Below are positions 10,217-19,800 of a DNA stretch of 64,000 nucleotides, one piece after another. The position numbers and the translations under genes were made by a program. The DNA is from Epithemia pelagica (lineage: Eukaryota > Bacillariophyta > Bacillariophyceae > Surirellales > Surirellaceae), in assembly GCA_946965045.2 (NCBI GenBank), contig OX337232.1, positions 496,001-560,000 of the forward strand, written 5' to 3'. Under the pieces are notes generated by a model. That model searched no databases. It saw only the letters and a list, made by a program, of their open reading frames with translations, and was not told the origin of the DNA. Every line of letters begins with the position of its first letter. The first letter of the stretch is position 1.

Positions 10217-10952
10217 TGAAAGAAAAACTATGAGTATCCTGAGTACTCCAAGGATCTAGATGGGGACGAGAGAATGACATAAAACTAAAACGAGTAGGGA
10301 TTACACTTTGGTACAACGTGATTCGGTACTGGGCTTTTGGAGTTGTTAGGACAGCGCATCCTCGTGTATCGTGACATTTGGTTCAGAGATGACAACACGA
10401 CACATCCAGAGAATGAAGGTTGATCCCTGCGAACGAATCGACAAAGTCCTCTCGTGTGGAAATAGTAGGAGCCAGCGCCGAACGTCGGTCGAGTATACAG
10501 AGTCATGAACGTTCCCAATAGTTCCATAGTCCAAGTCGGCTCCCTGCTCTCATCATGACACTTGAACAGAAGGGCCACCTTCCTTCTCGAACATGGCACT
10601 GCCAATTTCGATGGTTCCACGTATTGTTCTAGCTATAGAGAGATCTGGGGAAACATCTCATAGAGTCGGTGTCGGTAATAATGGAAGAGGCTTCCCCAGG
10701 TTCCGTAGGTTGGAACAAACGACGACGAAACTGTTTTCTAGGTTTGTTGTCTGAGTGACATACAAAATGCTCTAGTAGACAAGATGATTGAATAAATGCG
10801 AATGGTTCTCTGTCTCAATTTATATATTGTATGGCACTGAGAGACGATTCGGTTCGCTCGACTAAAGAATGGAGAGAGAGTGTGTTTGTGGTCGCCGCTG
10901 GCTGCTGGAATCATTTTTTTCTTTTTTTTTCTCTCTCTCTTTTTCGTTTGGA
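10217..10952. other. Spacer between A3 and SDR remnant, duplicated
   Basis: Converging 3' sides of A3 and the SDR remnant; matches 13149-13912. It contains a long polypyrimidine tract (10914-10945) that is shorter in the other unit. No gene seen. Confidence 0.5.
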
Positions 10953-11861
10953 CTAAAACTTTTCCACCCACGGTCGAACTTCAATCTCATTGGTCCAAGT
11001 CGATCGGTGTTGTTGGATCAAGGCCCAATAGGTTTTGGCAATTTCATCAGGATGCAACAAGGAATCGGCCAGTTGCGGGGTCCACGGCGCGGCTCCCACT
11101 CCAACGCCACCATCGACCGCTATCCACACGACATGAATGCCTTGAGGCTGCAGTAATATGTTATTGTTGTTTGTTGTGAGCCAATCCATACAAAAATCGT
11201 ACACATTGATGTGTGCCAGTCCATACAAATCGTAGACATCATCACCCAAGAAGAGAAAACACCGCACGCACAAAAAGACAAAAAGGTGCCAACCAAAAAC
11301 TGCTGCGTGAGAATGCGAAGGAATAGATTGTACCGGACAGTGTGGTATCGTCGACCTCTCTACGAACAGGATCCAACACACACAGACGCACACACACACG
11401 TACATGCAATTCTCGGGCCATACTTTGGGCCAATCCTCGTTGCGCAAATTTGCCCATGGCAAAGGCGGCCGATTGGGGAAAGCCCTTGACACCGGCCGAA
11501 GCACCGGTAAACAAAATGGTACCCTTGGTTTCACTTGTCGTCGTCGTCGTTTGTTGTTGCAACATGACCTTGGCGGCTTCTTGTCCAAACAAAAAGGATC
11601 CATATCCGGTTATCTCCATGGCCCGTTTCACCTGTTGGGGATCCACTTCTTGAATCGGACCCTTGATACGGAGAGATGGATTGTACAAGGCGACCGTCGG
11701 TGGACGAGGACAGGCGGCAAACAAGCCTTGGACTTGCTGTGGTTGCGTTGCATCGCACACCACACTGGTGGCCTGGAGTTCGGTCGTCAAGTCTTGAAAC
11801 TTTTCAATGTTGCGGGCACCCAAGACCAAGTCGTAGCCTTGCCGATGCAACAATCGGGCCA
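10953..11861 (-). pseudogene. SDR copy 1, 5'-truncated short-chain dehydrogenase
   Basis: Same two-exon layout as the intact copy at 13913-14858: exon remnant 11404-11861 with donor GTACGT, intron 11148-11403, last exon 10953-11147 ending TAG. The duplication breakpoint at 11861 removes the first 13 or so codons, including the start and the glycine-rich cofactor motif (GVGDG-L-S in the intact copy). No in-frame ATG replaces them; the extension to 11880 begins with TTG. It also carries a net 27-base in-frame difference encoding Q-Q-Q-T-T-T-T-T-S-E-T where the intact copy has E-P. The rest is open, so decay is recent. Confidence 0.8.
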
Positions 11862-12383
11862 AGATTGGAGGAGGCGGCAAGGGTCAAGGTCAAGGGACAA
11901 TAGACAATATTATAATGTACTGCCGACTGCCGAACGAGATTGGGTCAACACGACTCCATTTCCCATTACTCTTCAATTATCATTACAATCATAAATCCGT
12001 CCGACAAAGCCCGTCGTTTTTGTGTCGGGTGTCGGGTTATGGGTTATGCATGCACTTTTACTCGGCCGTCGTCTGTGCGCCTCTTTCTACTCTTTACCTA
12101 TACATTTGTACTTTCTCCTTTAGTAATTCGCATAGCAGAGGCGAGACAATACCAGTTATCAGTACAGATAGAGGGATAGTAGAGTAAATAATAGCTACTA
12201 GCTATCCCTAATCCCTAATCCCTACTATGTCTTGACCATGTCATATAGCTTGTCCATTGTCTACGGTAGAAAGCCGTGTCTATCAGAGCGGAATTCCCAC
12301 ACAAGCACGAGACCCAAGACCAGCAACACAAGCAGAAAGGGAGGCGCCGAAAGTCATCCACTCAATTCATTGTCGCTCTCATA
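11862..12383. other. Spacer between the two duplicated units
   Basis: Unique sequence to about 12297, then the A4 leader. It contains a CCCTAAT/CCCTAC run at 12205-12224 resembling telomere repeats, with a partial reverse complement (GAGGGATAGTAG) at 12171-12182. No gene seen. Confidence 0.5.
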
Positions 12384-13148
12384 ATGTCGATTCAAACACA
12401 AATTTATCGCCCTTTCGACAAGGTCCCTTTCGACAAGGTCAGCAACCTTTCCGAAAAGGAAACAGACACCGACGACGACACGGACGATTTGAGAACGGTT
12501 CGATCGAGTACCACCTTCTGCTCCGCAACTACTGTCAAGAGAAGCAACGTATCGTACCAAACAAGGGCCGCCGCCACCACCACCACCATCATGTCCGACC
12601 AAAAATCACGCCCAGTGACCAAGTACAGTAGCCTTCAAGCATGGGCAAATTCTTTGGATTCTGGGCTTATCCACTACTTTCGCGATGGACTTGGTGATGA
12701 TGCTGTGCGGTCCTCGGTTATTGTCACAATTCAGGCGTATGTGCCAAGTCGTAAGAACAACCCGCCGGATCAAGCAGAGGTTACCGCCGCATTGAATCAA
12801 GCACTCCTGGCACGTCAGCCTCCACCGGGAGAGGTCAATCATCAAGACCAAGAAGAACAGGGCCTGTCAAGTATTGATGGTGACGACGGGACCAGCGCTG
12901 GTGATTCTGCCAGCACGTCTCAGCAGACCCACGGGTCTATCCGAACCCAAAACACCATCGGCGCAGTCAACGCGCTGGTCAGTCTTCGGGGTGTTGCAGG
13001 AAACAATCCTGGTGGACCCAATCTTGTCCAGGACGAAAAATCTCAAGAGTCAGGCGAACGGGAACAGCAACAACATGCCCGTGCTGGAAAGCGCAACAAG
13101 GAGAACAACGACAAGGACGACAAAAACAAGAAGCAGCGTGCTCTTTAG
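12384..13148 (+). CDS. Family A copy 4 (A4), unrecognised acidic protein
   Basis: 254 residues from ATG 12384, same leader and start as A3. It has the acidic N-terminus with F-D-K-V repeat, a slightly changed signature block (STTFCSATTVKRSN), Thr run, then Y-S-S-L-Q-A-W and N-P-P-D-Q-A-E-V-T-A-A-L-N-Q-A-L. The middle of the domain (R-S-S-V-I-V-T-I-Q-A-Y-V-P-S) is like A1, not like A2/A3. This supports either mosaic copies or two ancestral subtypes. The tail is Lys/Asp/Asn-rich. Function unknown. Confidence 0.7.
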   Translation: MSIQTQIYRPFDKVPFDKVSNLSEKETDTDDDTDDLRTVRSSTTFCSATTVKRSNVSYQTRAAATTTTIMSDQKSRPVTKYSSLQAWANSLDSGLIHYFRDGLGDDAVRSSVIVTIQAYVPSRKNNPPDQAEVTAALNQALLARQPPPGEVNHQDQEEQGLSSIDGDDGTSAGDSASTSQQTHGSIRTQNTIGAVNALVSLRGVAGNNPGGPNLVQDEKSQESGEREQQQHARAGKRNKENNDKDDKNKKQRAL

Positions 13149-13912
13149 AAAAACGATGAGTTTCGATCACAACAAGGATCTAGGTAGGTGGGGACGAGAA
13201 TACTCACAACATAATATTAGAACGAATAGGGATTACAGTACACCGTGATTCGGTACTGGGCTTTAGGAGTTAGGACACAGCTCATTCTCGTGTATCGTGA
13301 CATTTGGTTGAGCGATGACCACACGACACGTCCAGAAGAAAGGTTGACTCCTGCGGACGGCGAATCGACAAGTCCTTTCGTGTGGGAATAGTAGGAGCCA
13401 GCGCCGAACGTCGGTTGAGCATACAGAGTCATGAACGTTCCCAATGGATCCATTTTCAAAGTCGGTTCCCGCTCATGGCACTTGAAAAGAAGGACCACCT
13501 TGCATATTTGAACATGGATCTGCCAATTTCGATATTATTCTAGCTACCGGTAGGGAGATCTCGGGGAGACATCTGATAAAGCCCGTGTCGGTAATAATGG
13601 AAGAAGCTTCCCCAAGTTCAGAGTTGGTTGGAACATACGACGACGAAACTAGTTTCTAGTATTGTTGTGTGTCAAAAGCATGCCTTTTGTGACAACATAC
13701 AACATGCTATAGCAGACAAAATGATTTCATAAATGCAAATGGTTCTCTATTGTATGAAACGAAGAGACGATTCGGTTCGCTCGACGAAAGAATGGAGAGA
13801 GGATGACTGTCTTCTGTGGCACGCAATCTAGAACGCTGGACTCTCTGGTACCCGTCCATGTCGTCGTTGACTGCTCTGTCATCATTCTTTCTATCTCTCT
13901 TTTTCGTTTGGA
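13149..13912. other. Spacer between A4 and the intact SDR
   Basis: Homologous to 10217-10952, without the long pyrimidine tract. No gene seen; it holds the two converging 3' flanks. Confidence 0.5.
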
Positions 13913-14858
13913 CTAAAACTTTTCCACCCACGGTCGAACTTCAATCTCATTGGTCCAAGTCGATCGATGTTGTTGAATCAAGGCCCAATAGGTTTTGGCA
14001 ATTTCATCGGGATGCAACAAGGAATCGGCCAGTTGCGGGGTCCACGGTGCGGCTCCCACTCCAATGCCACCATCGACCGCTATCCACACGACATGAATGC
14101 CTTGAGGCTGTAGTAATGTGTTATTGTTGTTTGTTGTGAGCCAACCCATACAAAAATCGCACACAATGATGTGTGCCAGTCCATACAAATCGTAGATATC
14201 ATTACCCAAAAAGAGAAAACACCGCACGCACAAAAAGACAAAGACATGCCAACCAAAAACTGCTGCGTGAGAATGCGAAGGAAAAGTTTGTACAGGACAG
14301 TGTGGTATCGTCGACCTCTCTACGAACAGGATCCAACACACACAGACGCACACACACACGTACATGCAATTCTCGGGCCATACTTTGGGCCAATCCTCGT
14401 TGCGCAAATTTGCCCATGGCAAAGGCGGCCGATTGGGGAAAGCCCTTGACACCGGCCGAAGCACCGGTAAACAAAATGGTACCCTTGGGTTCCAACATGA
14501 CCTTGGCGGCTTCTTGTCCAAACAAAAAGGATCCATATCCGGTAATCTCCATGGCCCGTTTCATTTGTTGGGGATCCACTTCTTGAATCGGACCCTTGAC
14601 ACGGAGAGATGGATTGTACAAGGCGACCGTCGGTGGACGAGGACAGGCGGCAAACAAGCCTTGGACTTGCTGCGGTTGCGTTGCATCGCACACCACACTG
14701 GTGGCCTGGAGTTCGGTCGTCAAGTCTTGAAACTTTTCAATGTTGCGGGCGCCCAAGACCAAGTCGTAGCCTTGCCGATGCAACAATCGGGCCACCGATG
14801 CCGACAAGCCATCGCCGACACCCAAAATCACTGCCACTGGTTTGACCACCGAAACCAT
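13913..14858 (-). CDS. Short-chain dehydrogenase/reductase, two exons
   Basis: Exons 14364-14858 and 13913-14107, intron 14108-14363 (GTACGT donor, CTACAG acceptor), giving 229 residues. Joining at this intron restores the family motif: ...M-A-R-E-L-H, then P-Q-G-I-H-V-V-W-I-A-V-D-G-G. The start M-V-S-V-V-K-P-V-A precedes the glycine-rich NAD(P) loop G-V-G-D-G-L-S. A-L-Y-N-P-S is the usual N-A-G strand position. T-G-A-S-A-G-V-K-G carries the serine. The catalytic Y-x-x-x-K position reads F-A-M-G-K, i.e. Phe for Tyr, as in one SDR subgroup I recall with F-x-x-x-K. An oxidoreductase role is therefore family inference; activity by the classical mechanism is uncertain. Intron (GT)n tract follows the donor. 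Confidence 0.8.
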
Positions 14859-15472
14859 ACTGATGTTTCTTCTATTTCGAACAAAAACGAGTAGTAATGG
14901 GAGGTGATGATGGTTTGTCAAGGAATGAAGATTGTCCTTTTTGTGTGCTGAGGTGTGTGTTGATGCAGGAGAAAAGGTATCTTTTCCATCGTTCCAAGAC
15001 GATCGTCGAACGACCCGCGCGTCCACACCAAAGATCGCGCGAGATGGGAGAAAGATGCTATACAATACTCTCTCTATGTGGATTATTCGTCCTCCTATTA
15101 CTCATAGGAGTAGCTTTAATAGTATGAACATGTAGGCTCTGCTGAGATCCAAATAGGCAATGCCTTTTTCACCTCGACGTCTTTTCCTGCAAGCATACAG
15201 AGCGGCAGGTAGATGGATCACATGATCTTGGTACTCTTTGTGTGTCGAACTATACCAAAGCATTCAAAAACCCATGATTACGACAAAGACGATCAACAAC
15301 ACAAACTGAGCGTCGGAAACAGTACGTCGACAAATATCATGGCGTGCCTACGTTGCCATTTCCTATACTCCATAGATAATATATGCACGTCAGAAGTGTG
15401 ATTGCGAAAGTAACACTCTGTAGAACAAATATCTATATGAATGGAAACAAAACAACTGGCAATATAGTATAA
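14859..15472. other. Intergenic between SDR and CDPK1, no gene seen
   Basis: SDR promoter side at the left, CDPK1 3' side at the right. No conserved frame or RNA gene seen. Confidence 0.4.
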
Positions 15473-15600
15473 CATGGACGGAACATACAAAGTAGATACA
15501 GAGGAGCCTGCAGCTTGTGGCAAAAGGCAATGTCGTGTGGGATGGACGGAACGTACAAAGTAGATACAGAAGCCTCAAGCAAGAGGCAATGTCTTGTGGG
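15473..15600. repeat. Two-copy tandem repeat of about 60-68 bases
   Basis: Units 15473-15540 and 15542-15600 share ATGGACGGAAC-TACAAAGT, AGATACAGA, and AGGCAATGTC-TGTGGG, with about 8 bases of length difference. It lies just past the CDPK1 stop (15618). Confidence 0.7.
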
Positions 15601-15617
15601 CATCCTTATTGTTTGCA

Positions 15618-18600
15618 TCATACACTGGCAACATGCTTGATGGGTGTTCCGGATGGTTGTCGTTGTGGAGGCGTTTTCGTACCAGCATCCGTCCCTGGAA
15701 TGGTTTCGTCCGCATCATAAAACAAGACATGTTTGGCCTTGTTGTTGGCGCTGCCATGGTCCCCGGTCGAGAGCGCTTCCATCTTTTTGGCCACTTCCTT
15801 GGCGGCCTCAATGACTTTGCGTTCCGACGATATTTTGCTTTCCAAAAAGCTGGCTCGTGCTGCCACACTTTCATGACCCCCAGGGCTCGGATTCGTAGCA
15901 TCGTCGACACTGCTTTCTTCACTGTCGGTGCTACGGCCACTGTGTGTCCCCAGTTGTTTCACTTCGGCCAGTGACCGTAATCGATTGTCCTCGTGTTGGA
16001 CTTCCCACAGGGCCAGAAATTCACTATAACTAATCTTGCCATCCCGTGTCAAATCGGCTTCGTCAATAATGGCATCAATTTCGGATTGTGGAAATTCATC
16101 CCCCAAGAGGGATCGCAAATTGGCCTTGGAAATGTATCCCGAATCATCGGCATCAATCCGATCAAAGGCTTCGGCCAATCGCTCCTCGCTAATGGCTCCC
16201 TGTGCTTCAATCGTGGCCGCCAAGAATTCGGTATATCGAATCTTTCCCGTCCCATCCAAATCCTGTCAAGACAAAGTATATAAGGATCCACAAAACAAAG
16301 AAACAAGAGCAATAGGGAATGTACACCCAACAATAAAACCGGCATCACATACAACAAATGACACGCACAACGAGAGAGAACGCATCCGTGTGAGCATTTG
16401 GATTGAATGAACGTGGTTTCGCCACTACAAGAACGTACCACTGCATCAAAGACACTTCGATATTCGTCTTCGGAATATCCGGCATCCCGGAGGGCCGCCT
16501 TGAATTCGGCATATGACAATTGTCCGTTGCGTTCGGTATCGTAGGATTGAAAGACTTTGCGCAAAATACCAATTTCCGTCGTGGTGGATTTGTGCGCACA
16601 AATCAGCAAGGCAATCTTTTTGATTTTGGCATATTTGGAATATGCCAAAATACTTTGATTGGCCGATTCCAATTCTTCTTGATAGGGATTGCGGACCGTG
16701 GCGGTAAAGCGACGATTCAACCACGAGGCACTCAGGGCGACCGTGGCCGTGACCCGTTCCAGGGGATCGACACAGAGCAAGTCTTGGACAAAGGCCTTGG
16801 CCTGGGGACTGATCCGTTTCCATCGTCGGCCTCGCATCTCGTATTGCCCCTTCATGATTTGTTCGACAATGACGCGTCGTTTCCGCCCGTAAAAAGGCAT
16901 TTGCGACGACAAGAGCATAAAGGCAATGACACCGACCGACCACAAATCCGCCTCTTTGGAATAGGAACCTGTGGTTGTGATTGTTGTTGTTGCATCCACA
17001 GGGAATGTCCATGAATGGTCGATGAACCATGGAATGTGAATTGCAAGCCCCATGATTCGTGTGGGACAACGTCATTTGGAAAATGGAGTGTCAATCGTTT
17101 GTCCAGATGGTTGAGAGAAGTGTAATTGTGTGTGTGTGTTTTATTGGGAGGAACGAAACAGAGAAAACAAGTCAACAACCACCAACGAGATCAATGACGT
17201 GAAACAGTGCACAACGAAGCAAAGAAGAAAAAGTATAGTTGGAACGGTGAGATGCGAAATGTCCAAAAGAACGAGCATAAGGGGGTTCCCACCAAGATAT
17301 TGAACGTACCTTTGAGGACTTCGGGAGCCATGGTATATCTGCAATAAAAGGTATATGCGACGGAATCACCATGCACCACATTCCGGCACACACAAGATAC
17401 AAAAATGAACAAGTGAGAGACGGAACACAAAACAGGAAATCACACAATGGAAATCACCAAACCACGTCGTTCTCTTCATATCGAATCGTCGTTGTTGTTG
17501 TATTCGTAACGAACGGAGAGAGGATTATGGCATATTTATATATACGTACATGGTTCCGACGCCTTCGGTCATGGGTTCACTGTCCTGGCTGCCAAATTTG
17601 CGACTGAGTCCAAAATCAATCAATTTAATTTCGGCCTGTGGTGCTTGATTGACAAAGAGGATGTTTTCATACTTTAAGTCGCGGTGACTGATATTTTTGG
17701 AATGCATATAGGAAATGGCCGAGGTGATACTGGCCACAATGCGGGCCGCCTCCGCTTCGGTATAGGGATCGCGACTGTACAAGTCGCCACCGGCACACAA
17801 TTCCATGACTATAAAAATTTGATGTCGATGTTCAAAGGTTTCCAAGGCCTTGACAATGTGGGGATGGTCCAATTTTTTCAAAATGGCCACTTCATTTTTC
17901 AATTCCTCCACAAAGGTCGGATCCGTCACGCGATTCAAGTGAATGGATTTCATGGCGCAAACCATTTCGTATTTGCTGCCCGTACTGCCCGTACTACTCG
18001 TGGCACGAGCACGACTCCCATTGGCACTGTCGACCAAATTGTCATCGTAATACTCGGACGACGGCGACAATGCTGCTTGTTGTTGTTGTTGATGGGCCGC
18101 ATCGTTGTAATCTTCCACCACACCTCCGGCCGCGGCATGCAACAAACTGGTTCGACTCGATTGGGAATCGACCAAGACATTGCGATCGCTATCCGTTTCG
18201 TCTTGCGACTGTTTCCAACACGACTGTTGCCAACACTTGGCTAGGGCCGGTCCAACGAGGGGAATGTCATAACACAATTTCAATTGTTTTTCGCGTTGAA
18301 AATGGGGTTGCAAACTCTGTCGGGCCGATCCCCCAATCACTTGACTCCGTTTGCGAACCTTGGCCACACTGCCCATACTGCCCACGCCCAAGACGGACAG
18401 AACTTCGTAATAAAAGAGCGGATCGCGATCCTTTTGTTCGCGCATCAAATTGCCCCGCAATTCCTTGGCCCGATATTTCGGTGTCGTATTGGTTGTTGTT
18501 GTTGTTGTATGCAATGATGGTGGTGTAGTTGTGGTTTCGGTCGAAGTGGGATGAAAGCGAGTCCCTTGAATGGCATTGTCGTCGGGCGCAAAGCGAACAC

Positions 18601-18694
18601 CGGCCGTCGGAGAATGTGAGTGGCCATTGGACGAATTCTTATTATTTGGTGGTGTGGTAGGATCCTTCATGCTCTTCTTGTTGCTGGTGGACAT
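15618..18694 (-). CDS. Calcium-dependent protein kinase, four exons (CDPK1)
   Basis: Exons 17550-18694, 17310-17338, 16439-16968 and 15618-16262; all introns are GT-AG and all joins keep frame, giving 782 residues. It phosphorylates Ser/Thr in response to Ca2+. The Gly loop G-V-G-S-M-G is at residue 103, Lys 249 (C-A-M-K-S), H-R-D-L-K-Y-E-N at 337, and D-F-G at 360. The activation segment joins across two introns as G-T-I-Y-T-M-A-P-E-V-L-K-G, the second exon being only 29 bases. Four EF-hands follow: Y-D-T-E-R-N-G, D-L-D-G-T-G, D-A-D-D-S-G, and D-L-T-R-D-G. An intron falls at the second EF loop. Unusual: about 125 residues of acidic, Gln/Ser-rich sequence sit between Gly loop and catalytic Lys. 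No N-terminal Gly for myristoylation. The tail is Ser-rich. Confidence 0.9.
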
Positions 18695-19800
18695 GATGAT
18701 GATGATGATTCAACGAAGGAGGATGACTCTTGTTGTGTCTTTTCAAAAAAAAAAGAACCTCTTTCTCTTTAGATTCTCTTGCCAAAAGATCTCTCGTCGT
18801 TCCCTCCGCTCTTCTATTCGACGACGACGGTGTGGTGGTTGGGGCGAACAATACGAAAAATATAGATTCTCTTTGGTTGATGCTTGGTCAGATGTTTCGT
18901 TGTATCTATGTTGGTGCGGAGTGCGGACGCGGACGCGGCTGTTGCACCGCATGTTGTACCCAGCACGCGCGCGCATCTTCCAGATCCAAGGATCCCACGG
19001 GTGTGCCCGCGCGCACCTCTCCGCGACCAGCGAAGCGGGGTCGCGGATCTCAAAAATGTCGTTGCGACATGTCTTTTCAACAAGAGAGTACAATACTGCC
19101 ACGGCGTCATCGGTCGGTCTTGACGTCAGTCGCGCCGGACTACAATAAGAGATAGATACGCCCGAAAATTCCAACCGTTGACGTATTCGTTGCAACTCAA
19201 ACAGATGCTGGGCATGGTCCCTGCTGTGGGAACGACTGTGCCCAAAACAGTACTAACCACACACAGCCGGACCGGCGTTCTGGAGGGAGAGAGTGAGTGA
19301 CGTTTGGGACCGCGCAAAAGACAGCCATGTGTGTGCAGTGAGAATTTCAGAGCCAGACCATCATTCTCTCCTCTCATCGACACAATCGAATCCATTCTCT
19401 TGTGTGTGTATTGCATCAGAGAGGTGTTGCAAAAGAGAGTGGTACCATTTCCTTTTGACTCTCTCTCGTTCTTGTTTCGATTGAGTCTAGCTGGTAAGGG
19501 ATGGCGTGGAAGGGACCGAGGGTCGTCGTTGGCGGAGTGCGGATATTTTGGGGGGCCGTCCTGGATCCTTCTGTTTCTCGCACCTCGTGTTTTTCTATCC
19601 ACAGATGGGACCGTCCGTTATGAATCGTGTGATACCATCACGAATCGTTGCAAACAAGGAAGGAGTTGGTCACACCAACCGCTGGTTGCTGGCGCTTGGG
19701 AGGTACTTCTCACATTTTTCCTTCTTGCTTGTGTGTGTGTGTGCGTGTGGTTGTTTACGCAGAAAGTGAACCCTAAGTACTGCTCGTTTGGTTTGGGACC
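18695..19800. promoter_or_regulatory. Divergent region between CDPK1 and family B parent
   Basis: 1.1 kb between divergent starts. It contains an ATGATGATG tract next to the CDPK1 start, a GC-rich hairpin (stem CCGCGACC 19021-19028 with GGTCGCGG 19039-19046), CpG-rich stretches and a GT-rich run near 19730-19750. No gene was recognised, so it presumably holds both promoters. Confidence 0.4.

Larger units (their letters stand above)
9346..11861. repeat. Tandem segmental duplication, left unit (A3 + SDR remnant)
   Basis: About 2.5 kb matching 12298-14794 in the same order and orientation: family A gene (plus), about 740 bases of spacer, then SDR gene (minus). Similarity begins in the A leader (CACGAGACC..CAGCAACACAAGCAG) and stops abruptly at 11861 inside the first SDR exon (after CAATCGGGCCA). 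Confidence 0.85.
12298..14794. repeat. Tandem segmental duplication, right unit (A4 + intact SDR)
   Basis: Matches 9346-11861 in order and orientation. Because this unit's SDR is complete and continues past the breakpoint to a start codon, the right unit is the likely source and the left one the truncated copy. Confidence 0.8.

Noticed and set aside
15066-15620. CRISPR-like array from short repeats after the SDR
   Set aside because: Only two repeats of 60-68 bases without spacers; eukaryotic context.
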